The translations under genes were made by a program, and so were the position numbers. Below are positions 50,998-58,840 of a DNA stretch of 64,000 bases, in pieces (position 1 is the first letter of the stretch; each line of letters opens with the position of its first letter). Source of the DNA: Qipengyuania_B thermophila (GTDB taxonomy: Bacteria; Pseudomonadota; Alphaproteobacteria; Sphingomonadales; Sphingomonadaceae); assembly GCF_004153605.1 (NCBI RefSeq), contig NZ_SDSI01000001.1:744001-808000 (forward strand). The letters are read 5' to 3'. The notes below the pieces were generated by a model. It saw only the letters and a list, made by a program, of their open reading frames with translations. It made no database searches and was not told the DNA's origin.

Positions 50998-51097
50998 CAG
51001 GTCGTCCTATTCAGATGAATGCTGCTGATCATGCGGACCGGAGGGTGGCCGGGCGATGAACCGGACGGTCGCGTCCGCCACCTCCCGGCCTCACCGC

Positions 51098-51979
51098 TCA
51101 GCGCTTGGGCGGCGTGTTGGTGGTCGAGGTCATCCCCGCCGTGGCGCCCCCAGCCGCACCCGCGGTGGTCGACCCCGCGGCCGCCGCCGAGCCGGCCGGA
51201 GCCGGGCGGCCGCTGACGGGAGCCGTCGCGGGCTTGGTGGTGGCGCCCGCCTTGGCGGCGGCCGGGGCCGCGGCCACGGCCGGCTTCACCGCACCGTTCG
51301 AGGTGATGTTCGCCATCAGGTCGTTGGAGAAGCCGCTGAGCATGGCCTGGATCCGCTTGTTGCGGCTCTGCAGCCAGTTGTAGGCGAGCACCGCCGGCAC
51401 CGCCACGAACAGGCCGATGGCGGTCATGATGAGCGCCTCGCCCACCGGACCGGCGACGCGGTCGATGGAGGCGCTGCCGGCGAGGCCGATGTTGATCAGC
51501 GCGCGGTAGATCCCGATCACCGTGCCCAGCAGCCCGATGAACGGCGCGGTCGCACCGACCGAGGCGAGGAACGGCAGCCCCTGCGACAGCTTGGCCATGA
51601 TCGAGGACTCCGACCGCACCATGGACCCGTGCAGCCAGTCATGGGCCTCGACGTCGTCGGTCATCTTGCCGTGGTCCTTCTTCGCCGCGATCGCGTCGTC
51701 GGCAAGCTGGCGCCAAGCGCTGTTGTCCTCGAGCTTGCGGGCGCCCTCTTCCAGGGAGCTGGCACGCCAGAAGTTGCCGCGGACGTCGTTGTACTGCCGC
51801 ATGACCTTGTTCTGCTCGAGCAGCTTGGTGATGAGGATGTAGAACGAACCGACGGACATGATCACCAGCACGCCGAAGATGAACCAGGCGATGGCGCCGC
51901 CCTGTTCCATGGCCTCCCAGAAGCCGAACTGGTTGACCGGCGCATCCGTCGCGGCCGCTGCGATGAGGTTCCAAACCAT
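51098..51979 (-). CDS. exbB: MotA/TolQ/ExbB proton channel protein
   Basis: The 293-residue ExbB of the TonB motor. Three transmembrane helices: one near the N-terminus (GGAIAWFIFGVLVIMSVGSFYIL), and two after the cytoplasmic loop with GLPFLASVGATAPFIGLLGTVIGIYRAL (proton-path residues) and EALIMTAIGLFVAVPAVLAYNW. The last 60 residues are an Ala/Pro/Thr-rich tail. Start ATG 51979 (MVWNLI) has AAGGA nine bases upstream; the frame reaches 52024 without a ribosome site. Confidence 0.93.
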   Translation of the reverse strand: MVWNLIAAAATDAPVNQFGFWEAMEQGGAIAWFIFGVLVIMSVGSFYILITKLLEQNKVMRQYNDVRGNFWRASSLEEGARKLEDNSAWRQLADDAIAAKKDHGKMTDDVEAHDWLHGSMVRSESSIMAKLSQGLPFLASVGATAPFIGLLGTVIGIYRALINIGLAGSASIDRVAGPVGEALIMTAIGLFVAVPAVLAYNWLQSRNKRIQAMLSGFSNDLMANITSNGAVKPAVAAAPAAAKAGATTKPATAPVSGRPAPAGSAAAAGSTTAGAAGGATAGMTSTTNTPPKR

Positions 51980-52033
51980 TGCGAAATCCTTTTCTTGAAC
52001 GTGCAGACCCGCTTTCGCGGTCAAGTGGAACGA

Positions 52034-52732
52034 TTAGTTGATCTGGTAGACGATGGTGGTGGTGTAGCGCCCCTCGGTCGGGTTTCCGTCGCGGTCGAGT
52101 GCCGGGTTGAAGCGGGCATACTGTTCCATCCCGCGGCAGGCCGCCTGGTCGAGAATGCTTGACCCGCTCGAGCTGGTGACCTGGCAGTTGGCGGCCCGGC
52201 CCTGCGGCGTGACGGTGACGGTCACACCGACGCGTCCCTGCGTGCCTTCGTTGAGCGCCCGGCTGGGATAGTTGTCCTGAATGCGACGCGCCCATCCCGA
52301 CTGGCCCTGCGGCGTGGCCGGACGCGCCTGTGACGGAGCTGGCGGCGGAGGCGGCGGGGGTGGGGGCGGCGGCGGCGCCGGCGCCGGTCCGGGAGGGGCC
52401 GGCGGCGGAATGAAGACTGCGGGCGGAGCCGGAGGCGGAATCGTGGTGGTCGTGCGGATGTCCGGCGGACGGGTCGACACGTTGATCGGCGGCGGCACGG
52501 CCACCGGCGGCGGCGGAGCGGCCGGGATGTTTTCCGGCGGCGGTGGCGGCGGTTCCTCCGGCGGCGGCGGCGGTTCGGTCACGTCCACCGTGGTCACCCG
52601 CTCGATCGCCTTGGTCACGGCCTGATAGGCCAGACCGGTGACGAGCACGTAACCGACGCCGAGGTGAACAAGCACAACAATGATGATCGCAATGATGCGA
52701 TTGGAACTCATCTGTTGGTCGGCATAGGCCAT
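52034..52732 (-). CDS. tonB: TonB energy-transducer protein
   Basis: A 232-residue protein: N-terminal membrane anchor (IIAIIIVVLVHLGVGYVLV, with the His/Ser-type residues used by ExbB/ExbD), a proline-rich spacer of about 95 residues that includes a run of 12 prolines, and a C-terminal TonB domain (YPSRALNEGTQGRVGVTVTV, ILDQAACRGMEQYARFNPALD). It spans the periplasm to push open TonB-dependent receptors. First gene of its operon. Confidence 0.95.
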   Translation of the reverse strand: MAYADQQMSSNRIIAIIIVVLVHLGVGYVLVTGLAYQAVTKAIERVTTVDVTEPPPPPEEPPPPPPENIPAAPPPPVAVPPPINVSTRPPDIRTTTTIPPPAPPAVFIPPPAPPGPAPAPPPPPPPPPPPPAPSQARPATPQGQSGWARRIQDNYPSRALNEGTQGRVGVTVTVTPQGRAANCQVTSSSGSSILDQAACRGMEQYARFNPALDRDGNPTEGRYTTTIVYQIN

Positions 52733-53045
52733 TCGGTCGCATCACTCCGTCAAGAGGCCGGCCGGGCCAGCCTTCGTTGATCACACCGCCGGATGTCGAT
52801 CATCCTGCGATTGCATTATCCATCAGCTTTCCCGAAATTCCAACAGGAGAAGCAACGAAGCAGCTCGGTTGTTCCGCATCGGACCAACCCCCGCCGCGGG
52901 TGCCGGATGGGATCCGCGCCCGCCGTCGCTGCCTTAGCGGGCGCGGTTTGGCAGCGCAAACGCTAAAGAGGTTCAAGCCCGGTTCACGCACCGGCCGCTC
53001 CACTGGAGACGGGAGCATGTTCACCGGGCAAGGGGTGAACGCAGC
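52733..53045. other. Divergent intergenic region of 313 bases
   Basis: Contains the tonB promoter described separately and a GC-rich part with a short inverted sequence (TTAGCGGGCGCGGTTTGGCAGC around 52930-52955, read as fragments). No protein gene or RNA gene is supported. I see no clear Fur box in it. Confidence 0.5.
52815..52843 (-). promoter_or_regulatory. Promoter of the tonB-exbB-exbD-exbD operon
   Basis: On the minus strand TTGGAA (52843-52838), 17 bases, GATAAT (52820-52815). This is one of the few AT-rich hexamers in the window. Predicted start is about 75 bases before the tonB ATG. Confidence 0.55.
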
Positions 53046-53954
53046 ATGAAGCAAGAGGAGAGAGCAGTGGCGGGAGCAGGGGTGAAGGGCGGCGCAAGGC
53101 GCGGGGCGGCGCTGGTGATGGCCGGCATGCTCGCCCTTCTGCCGTCCGCGGCCGCAGCCCAGCCGTCCGGCCGCCCGACCGCGGGCGCGAATGCGCCGGT
53201 GACAGCCGCCGAGCCGACTTTCGCGGATCTCGTCTCCCTCGCGGAAGCGGCGGACGTGGTGGTGCGCCTGACCGTGCGGCGCCAAGCCGAGGTGCGCGGC
53301 GACCGCGCCATGGGCCTTGCTCCCGGACAGGCGCGGCTCTTCCTCGAAGGCGACACGGAGGCGCTGATTGCCGGCACGGCGCCGGTGGGGGCGCGGCTGC
53401 GGTGGCTGGCCGACGTGCCGCGCGACGCACGGGGGCGGGCGCCGCGCCTGCGCCGGCAAAGCGTGGTCGTCTTCGCGCGCCTCGTGCCCGGCCGCCCGGA
53501 CGAACTCCAGCTGGTTGCGCCCGATGCTCAGCTGGCCGCCACGCCGGCGCTGGAACAGCGGCTGCGCCCGGTGCTCGCCGCGCTGCTTGCGCCTGACCGG
53601 CCGCCGGTGATCACCGGGATCGAGGACGTGCTGTCCATCCCCGGCAACCTCGTCGGCGAATCGGAGACACAGATCTTCCTGCGCACCGCCGACGGCCGGC
53701 CCGCGTCGCTGACCGTGGTGCGCCGGCCGGGTCAGGCGCCGCGCTGGGGCGTGTCGTGGAGCGAGCTTGTCGATCAGTCGGCCGCTGCCCCCGGTCGCGA
53801 GACGCTGGCATGGTACCGGCTCGCCTGCGGTCTGCCGCGGACCTTGCCCGAGGAGGCGGACCTTGCCCGCGACCCGGCGGCGCGGCGCCAGGCCGTGGCG
53901 GATTACGCGCTGGTGCTGGAGCAGCTGGGCGCCTGCGACCGCACGCGCGCCTAG
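53046..53954 (+). CDS. Exported protein of unknown function
   Basis: A 302-residue protein with a long N-region, a hydrophobic signal core (AALVMAGMLALLPSAAAA) and probable cleavage at AAAAQ. The mature part starts PSGRPTAGANAP, then a region with FADLVSLAEAADVVVRLTVRRQAEV and RLRRQSVVVFARLVPGRPDELQLV. The C-terminal half has WGVSWSELVDQ and WYRLACGLPRTLP, with two Cys (AC...GAC) near the end. I do not recognise the family, but the composition is typical of conserved sphingomonad exported proteins. It overlaps the convergent next gene by four bases. Confidence 0.75.
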   Translation: MKQEERAVAGAGVKGGARRGAALVMAGMLALLPSAAAAQPSGRPTAGANAPVTAAEPTFADLVSLAEAADVVVRLTVRRQAEVRGDRAMGLAPGQARLFLEGDTEALIAGTAPVGARLRWLADVPRDARGRAPRLRRQSVVVFARLVPGRPDELQLVAPDAQLAATPALEQRLRPVLAALLAPDRPPVITGIEDVLSIPGNLVGESETQIFLRTADGRPASLTVVRRPGQAPRWGVSWSELVDQSAAAPGRETLAWYRLACGLPRTLPEEADLARDPAARRQAVADYALVLEQLGACDRTRA

Positions 53955-54424
53955 GGCGGGGCGGCGGCGTCCAAACCCTGTGGCGCCAGTCCGCGGGCGA
54001 TGCGGTCGGCATCCGAGCCCGGCGGCGCTTCGGGCAGCGCGGTCACATCGATGGCGAAGATCCGGGGCGGCACGCGGCCGAAGTGGACGCAGCCCGGCGC
54101 GCCGCGCCGGCAGGGCGGCGGACCCGGGTCGGGCGCACGCGGATCGCCCGCATCCATGGTGGCCGCCGCGTGGCGCCGCCGCGCCTCGTCCGCGCCGCGC
54201 AGCCGGTGCTCCTCGGTGGCGCGGCGGCGGCACACCACGATCTCGCCGGTGATGATGGCGGCTTCTTCCTGTGCGGTGCAGGGCTCGGATTCTGGCGCCG
54301 GACCGTAGGCCGCGCGCGCCGCCGCGAGCGCATGGTCGGCGCTGCCCGGCGGCGGTTCGGCGCCGAGCGGGCCTGCGATCGCGGCCATGAGCAGCCCGAC
54401 CACACTTCGCGCTGCGCTCGACAT
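53951..54424 (-). CDS. Small exported cysteine-containing protein, unknown function
   Basis: A 157-residue protein with a signal peptide (SVVGLLMAAIAGPLGAEP). The mature sequence has CTAQEEAAIITGEIVVCRRRA, a paired-cysteine element (two Cys about 17 apart), and later PPCRRGAPGCVHFG, another pair. No named domain is recognised. The 3' end overlaps the preceding plus-strand gene. Confidence 0.7.
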   Translation of the reverse strand: MSSAARSVVGLLMAAIAGPLGAEPPPGSADHALAAARAAYGPAPESEPCTAQEEAAIITGEIVVCRRRATEEHRLRGADEARRRHAAATMDAGDPRAPDPGPPPCRRGAPGCVHFGRVPPRIFAIDVTALPEAPPGSDADRIARGLAPQGLDAAAPP

Positions 54425-54479
54425 TGCGCCTGCCCCCTTCTAGTGGCGACCACACACAACCACGGGGACTGAACCTGAG

Positions 54480-55463
54480 ATGACCATGAACGACAAGGGG
54501 GGCGGCAGCCCGCTTGACCGGGTGCTGGTGCTGGAGATGGTGCGGGTGACGGAGGCGGCGGCGATCGCCGCGTCGAAGCTGATCGGCCGGGGGGACGAGA
54601 AGGCCGCCGATGCCGCGGCGGTGGAGGCCATGCGGCGCGCGTTCGACACGCTCGAAATCGACGGGACGGTGGTGATCGGCGAGGGCGAGCGCGACGAGGC
54701 GCCGATGCTGTTCATCGGCGAGAAGGTCGGAGGGGCGCCCGGAACCGGTCCCAGGATCGACATCGCGCTCGACCCGCTGGAGGGGACCACCATCACCGCC
54801 AAGGCGGGCCCCAACGCGCTGGCCGTGCTGGCGGCGGCGGAGGAAGGGTGCCTCCTGAACGCGCCGGACGTGTACATGGACAAGATCGCCGTGGGTCCGG
54901 GCTACCCCGAGGGGATTATCGATCTGGCGAAATCGCCGTCGGAGAATGTGCGCGCGGTGGCGGCGGCCAAGGGGGTGGAGCCGGCGGAGATCATGGTCTG
55001 CGTGCTCGACCGACCGCGCCATGCCGAGCTGATCGCCGAGCTGCGCGCGCTTGGCTGCGGGGTGGTGCTGATCGGCGATGGCGATGTGGCCGGTGTCATC
55101 GCGGTGACGGACGAGGACACCACTATCGATCTCTACATGGGCTCGGGCGGCGCGCCCGAAGGGGTGCTGGCTGCCGCGGCCCTGCGGTGTGTCGGAGGGC
55201 AGTTCCAGGGGCGCCTCCTGTTCCGCAACGACGAGGAACGGGCCCGGGCGCGCAAATGGGGCATCGAAGACCTCGACCGGATCTACACCCGGGACGACCT
55301 GGCGCGCGGCGACTGCATCTTTGCCGCCACCGGCGTGACCTCCGGGTCGCTGCTGGAGGGGGTGAAGCACCGGCGCGACGGCCGGATGACGACCGAATCT
55401 GTGGTGATGCGCGCCTCGAGCGGCACGGTCCGCTGGATCCGCGGCGAGCACCGGGTGCGGTGA
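54480..55463 (+). CDS. glpX: Fructose-1,6-bisphosphatase class II
   Basis: A gluconeogenic/Calvin-type phosphatase of 327 residues. Metal and substrate motifs: VIGEGERDEAPMLFIGE, IALDPLEGTTITAKAGPNAL (DPxEGT), GDGDVAGVI and MGSGGAPEGVLAAAAL. It removes the 1-phosphate of fructose-1,6-bisphosphate. It starts at ATG 54480; ATG 54486 is equally possible. prs follows after 37 bases, so both may be co-transcribed. Confidence 0.96.
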   Translation: MTMNDKGGGSPLDRVLVLEMVRVTEAAAIAASKLIGRGDEKAADAAAVEAMRRAFDTLEIDGTVVIGEGERDEAPMLFIGEKVGGAPGTGPRIDIALDPLEGTTITAKAGPNALAVLAAAEEGCLLNAPDVYMDKIAVGPGYPEGIIDLAKSPSENVRAVAAAKGVEPAEIMVCVLDRPRHAELIAELRALGCGVVLIGDGDVAGVIAVTDEDTTIDLYMGSGGAPEGVLAAAALRCVGGQFQGRLLFRNDEERARARKWGIEDLDRIYTRDDLARGDCIFAATGVTSGSLLEGVKHRRDGRMTTESVVMRASSGTVRWIRGEHRVR

Positions 55464-55500
55464 TGCCGCCGTCCGCCTACAGGAGAGCAGCACCCGCGCC

Positions 55501-56436
55501 ATGAAGATCCTCGCCGCCAATTCGAACCTCCCGCTCGCCCGGGACATCGCCGCCTATCTCGAAACACCGCTCACGGATGTCTCCGTGCGCCGGTTCGCGG
55601 ACGAGGAGATCTTCGTCGAGGTGCACGAGAACGTGCGCGGCGAGGACGTGTTCGTGGTGCAGTCGACCAGCTATCCGGCCAATGACAATCTGATGGAGCT
55701 GCTGATCTGCATCGATGCGCTGCGGCGCGCGTCGGCCCGGCGGATCACGGCGGTGGTGCCCTATTTCGGCTATGCGCGGCAGGACCGCAAGCCGGGTCCG
55801 CGCACGCCAATCAGCGCCAAGCTGGTGGCCAATCTCATCACCGAAGCCGGCGCCGACCGGGTGCTGTCGGTCGACCTGCACGCCGGGCAGATCCAGGGCT
55901 TCTTCGACATTCCGACCGACAATCTCTACGCGGCGCCGGTGATGGCGGCCGACATCCAGGCACGGTACGACGGACGGGATCTGATGGTGGTCTCTCCCGA
56001 CGTGGGCGGAGTTGTGCGGGCGCGGGCGCTGGCCAAGCGTCTCGACAACGCCCCGCTGGCCATTGTGGACAAGCGTCGTGACCGGCCTGGCGAATCGGAG
56101 GTGATGAACATCATCGGCTCGGTCGAGGGACGGCACTGCATCCTGATCGACGACATCGTCGATTCAGGGGGGACGCTGGTGAACGCGGCGCAGGCGCTGC
56201 TCGACAACGGCGCCCAGAGCGTCGCCGCCTACATCACCCACGGCGTCCTGTCCGGCGGCGCGGTCGCGCGGGTGGACGGCTCGGCCCTGGCGGAACTCGT
56301 CATCACCGACACCATCGAGCCGACCGAGATCGTCAAGGCGTCGCAGCGGATCCGAATCCTGACCATGGCACCGATGCTCGGCGAGGCGATCCACCGGATC
56401 GCCGACGAGACCTCCGTGTCCAGCCTGTTCGACTGA
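55501..56436 (+). CDS. prs: Ribose-phosphate pyrophosphokinase
   Basis: Makes PRPP from ribose-5-phosphate and ATP for nucleotide, His and Trp synthesis. The 311 residues include the flexible loop YFGYARQDRKPGPRTPIS, the ATP and metal motif DLHAGQIQGFFDIPTDN, VVSPDVGGVVRARALAKRL and the PRPP loop CILIDDIVDSGGTL. AGGAG-type ribosome site 8-10 bases before ATG 55501. Confidence 0.97.
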   Translation: MKILAANSNLPLARDIAAYLETPLTDVSVRRFADEEIFVEVHENVRGEDVFVVQSTSYPANDNLMELLICIDALRRASARRITAVVPYFGYARQDRKPGPRTPISAKLVANLITEAGADRVLSVDLHAGQIQGFFDIPTDNLYAAPVMAADIQARYDGRDLMVVSPDVGGVVRARALAKRLDNAPLAIVDKRRDRPGESEVMNIIGSVEGRHCILIDDIVDSGGTLVNAAQALLDNGAQSVAAYITHGVLSGGAVARVDGSALAELVITDTIEPTEIVKASQRIRILTMAPMLGEAIHRIADETSVSSLFD

Positions 56437-56498
56437 GCGGCAGGCCGGATGACCCGCCCTTCCGCTGGACGGTGGCTGGACGAGGGAGCGGCCCGGCC

Positions 56499-57278
56499 TT
56501 GAGGCTCGCCGCCGAAGTCGCCGTGGCCCACCGCCTCGCAGACGCGGCCGGCGCGGCGATCCGTCCGCTGTTCCGTGCGGCGACCGCCGAGCGGAAGGCG
56601 GATGCCTCGCCCGTCACCGCCGCCGACCGCAATGCGGAGCAGGCCATGCGCGCGATCCTGGCCGCCGAATATCCGCAGGACGGGGTGCACGGCGAGGAGT
56701 TCGGGCCGCGCGAGGGAAAGTCGCGGCGGCAATGGGTGCTCGATCCGATCGACGGCACGGTGAGCTTCCTTGCCGGCCGGCCGATCTTCGGCACGCTCAT
56801 CGCCCTGCTCGACGACGGCTTTCCGGTGCTCGGCGTCATCGATCAGCCGGTTCTGGGGGAGCGGTGGGTGGGCGTTGCGGGACGGCCCACCACCTTCAAC
56901 GGGCAGCCGGTTCGCACCCGCGGATGCGCCGCACTGGCGGAGGCAACGGTCGCCACGACCGGTCCGCACTATTTTACCGTCGAGCAGGGCAGCCGGTTCA
57001 TGGCCCTGGCGGGGGCGACCGACCACCGGCGGATGATGATGGGCGGCGACTGCTACAATTACGGGCTGCTTGCCGGAGGGCATCTCGACATCGTCTGCGA
57101 AGCCGGGTTGAAGCTGCACGATTTTGCCGCGCTCGTGCCGGTGGTGGAGGGCGCGGGCGGCGTCATGTGCGACTGGGCCGGAGAGCCGCTGCACGCGGGC
57201 TCGGGAGGCGAGGTGCTGGCACTTGGCGACCCGGCGCGGCTCGACGACGTGCTGGAGGCGCTGCACGGCCATGGCTGA
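56499..57278 (+). CDS. hisN: Histidinol-phosphatase-like inositol monophosphatase family enzyme
   Basis: A Li+-sensitive phosphatase fold of 259 residues. Metal-site motifs: HGEEFG, WVLDPIDGTVSFLAGRPIFGTLIAL, and GGDCYNYGLLAGGHLDIVCEAGLKLHDFAALVPVVEGAGG. The DxGTxxF and CxxYxxLA variants are those of HisN, which cleaves L-histidinol phosphate; inositol or AMP-type substrates cannot be excluded. The start is placed at TTG 56499 because GAGGGAG lies 10 bases before it. GTG 56472 would add nine residues without a ribosome site. Overlaps the SDR gene by eight bases. Confidence 0.85.
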   Translation: MRLAAEVAVAHRLADAAGAAIRPLFRAATAERKADASPVTAADRNAEQAMRAILAAEYPQDGVHGEEFGPREGKSRRQWVLDPIDGTVSFLAGRPIFGTLIALLDDGFPVLGVIDQPVLGERWVGVAGRPTTFNGQPVRTRGCAALAEATVATTGPHYFTVEQGSRFMALAGATDHRRMMMGGDCYNYGLLAGGHLDIVCEAGLKLHDFAALVPVVEGAGGVMCDWAGEPLHAGSGGEVLALGDPARLDDVLEALHGHG

Positions 57279-58020
57279 GGGCGGAGCGCTGAGCGGGCGG
57301 GTGGCGCTGGTGACGGGCGCGGGCCGGGGCCTCGGACTGGCGATCGCGCGGCGCCTTGCCGCCGAAGGGGCGGCGGTCTGGCTGAACGGGCGCGACGAGG
57401 CCGCGCTGGCGCGCGCCGCGGACGCGGTTGGCAGGCGGGCGCGTCCGCTTGCCTTCGACATCGCCGACGATCGGGCGACCGCGCGGGCGTTCGACCGGCT
57501 GGCGGAGGGCGGGCTCGACATCCTCGTCAACAATGCGGGACAGCGCGACCGGCGCCAACTGGAAGTGCTGGACCGGGCGGCGGTCCGCGCGCTGATGGAG
57601 GTGAACCTGGTCGCGCCTTTCGACCTTGCCCGCCGGGCCGCGCCCCTGCTCGCGGCGCGCGGGCAGGGCCGCATCGTCAACATCACCTCCATCGCCGCCG
57701 ACATTGCGCGCGGCGGCGATGCCGCTTACACCGCGTCCAAGGGTGCGCTGGCCGCGCTGACCCGGGCTCTGGCCGCGGAACTGGGCGGCGCCCGGATCAC
57801 CGTCAACGCGGTGGCGCCCGGCTTCTTCGCCACGGAGGCGAATCACGCCATGGTGAGCGATCCGGCCGTGGCCGAGCACCTGCGGCGGCGCACGGCGCTC
57901 GGGCGGTGGGGACGACCCGACGAGATCGCCGGCGCGGTCGCTTTCCTCGCCGGCGACGAGGCGGCCTACATCACCGGCCAGACGCTGAGCATCGACGGGG
58001 GGTACACATCCCATTTCTGA
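57271..58020 (+). CDS. Short-chain dehydrogenase/reductase (FabG-like SDR)
   Basis: An NAD(P)-dependent oxidoreductase of 249 residues with classical SDR motifs: VTGAGRGLGLAIA (TGxxxGxG), NNAG in ILVNNAGQRD, active-site Ser in VNITSIAAD, YxxxK in AAYTASKGALAALTRA, and a C-terminal LSIDGGYT. Related to gluconate 5-dehydrogenase and 3-oxoacyl-ACP reductases; the substrate is not identifiable. The stop lies inside a 14-base tandem repeat. Confidence 0.88.
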   Translation: MAEGGALSGRVALVTGAGRGLGLAIARRLAAEGAAVWLNGRDEAALARAADAVGRRARPLAFDIADDRATARAFDRLAEGGLDILVNNAGQRDRRQLEVLDRAAVRALMEVNLVAPFDLARRAAPLLAARGQGRIVNITSIAADIARGGDAAYTASKGALAALTRALAAELGGARITVNAVAPGFFATEANHAMVSDPAVAEHLRRRTALGRWGRPDEIAGAVAFLAGDEAAYITGQTLSIDGGYTSHF

Positions 58021-58053
58021 CCGGCCATTTCTGACCGGCCACTTCTGGCCGTC
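58012..58053 (+). repeat. Tandem 14-bp repeat over the SDR stop codon
   Basis: CATTTCTGACCGGC occurs at 58012-58025 and 58026-58039, then a degenerate third copy CACTTCTGGCCGTC at 58040-58053. Each intact copy contains TGA in the SDR frame or a shifted frame. This looks like a recent slippage duplication, not a functional element. Confidence 0.8.
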
Positions 58054-58082
58054 TTGCGTCCGCGCGCGTCCTGCGCTAGGCG
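58054..58082 (+). promoter_or_regulatory. Promoter of rpmI-rplT
   Basis: TTGCGT (58054-58059), 17 bases, TAGGCG (58077-58082), about 90 bases before rpmI. The same hexamers occur before the tRNA-Cys gene. The leader would be about 85 bases long, room for ribosomal-protein feedback control, though no infC precedes it. Confidence 0.5.
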
Positions 58083-58175
58083 CGCCAGCTTCACCGACAC
58101 GTGATGATCCGCCGGCCTGGCCACCAGGGCTGCCATGGCTGGCCGCGAACGTGTCCCTGTGACAAGGAGACCGAA

Positions 58176-58379
58176 ATGCCCAAGCTCAAGACCAAGAGCG
58201 GCGTCAAGAAACGCTTCAAGTTCACCGCGACCGGCAAGGTCAAGCACGGTGTGGCGGGCAAGCGCCACCGGCTGATCAGCCACAACGCCAAGTACATCCG
58301 TCAGCAGCGCGGCACCAAGGTGCTGTCCGACAGCGACGCGGGCCATGTGCGCCTGTGGGCGCCCTACGGCCTGAAGTAA
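58176..58379 (+). CDS. rpmI: 50S ribosomal protein L35
   Basis: A basic 67-residue protein with the L35 core MPKLKTKSGVKKRF, then KVKHGVAGKRHRLISHNAK. Start ATG 58176 has AAGGAGA eight bases upstream. rplT follows after 13 bases. infC, often first in this operon, is not upstream. Confidence 0.97.
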   Translation: MPKLKTKSGVKKRFKFTATGKVKHGVAGKRHRLISHNAKYIRQQRGTKVLSDSDAGHVRLWAPYGLK

Positions 58380-58392
58380 GGAGAAGCGCACC

Positions 58393-58758
58393 ATGCCACG
58401 CATCAAACGCGGCGTCACGACGCGCGCCAAGCACAAGCGGATCCTCGATCAGGCCAAGGGCTATCGGGGCCGGCGCAAGAACACCATCCGCGTCGCGCGG
58501 CAGGCGGTGGAGAAGGCCGGGCAGTACGCCTATCGGGACCGCAAGGTGAAGAAGCGCACCTTCCGCGCCCTGTGGATCCAGCGGATCAACGCCGCCGTGC
58601 GTGCCGAAGGCCTGACCTATTCGCAGTTCATCCACGGCGCAAAGCTTGCCGGCATCGAGCTCGACCGCAAGGTGATGGCCGATCTGGCGATGAACGAGGG
58701 CGCGGCCTTCACCGCGATCATCCAGCAGGCCAAGGGCGCGCTGCCGCAGGCGGCCTGA
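58393..58758 (+). CDS. rplT: 50S ribosomal protein L20
   Basis: A basic 121-residue protein with MPRIKRGVTTRAKHKRIL, YRDRKVKKRTFRALWIQRIN and a C-terminal globular part. Needed for 23S rRNA folding; in several bacteria it represses its own operon. AAGGAG lies seven bases before the start. Confidence 0.97.
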   Translation: MPRIKRGVTTRAKHKRILDQAKGYRGRRKNTIRVARQAVEKAGQYAYRDRKVKKRTFRALWIQRINAAVRAEGLTYSQFIHGAKLAGIELDRKVMADLAMNEGAAFTAIIQQAKGALPQAA

Positions 58759-58780
58759 TCCTCAGCCACTCCCGGATGCC

Positions 58781-58813
58781 GGCGCCATCCCCGCCCGACG
58801 GGGGTGGCGCTTT
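58781..58813 (+). terminator. Terminator or attenuator between rplT and pheS
   Basis: GGCGCCATCCCC pairs with GGGGGTGGCGC across a short CGCCCGAC loop and ends in TTTCC. The U-tract is short, so some read-through into pheST is likely. Confidence 0.55.
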
Positions 58814-58840
58814 CCGTTTGTGCCGCCTAACGAGCCGCGC

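Noticed and set aside
58083..58175. Ribosomal protein leader (L20-type autoregulatory RNA) before rpmI
   Set aside because: There is room for one, but I could not find a convincing pseudoknot or L20-binding fold by eye; a covariance search would be needed.
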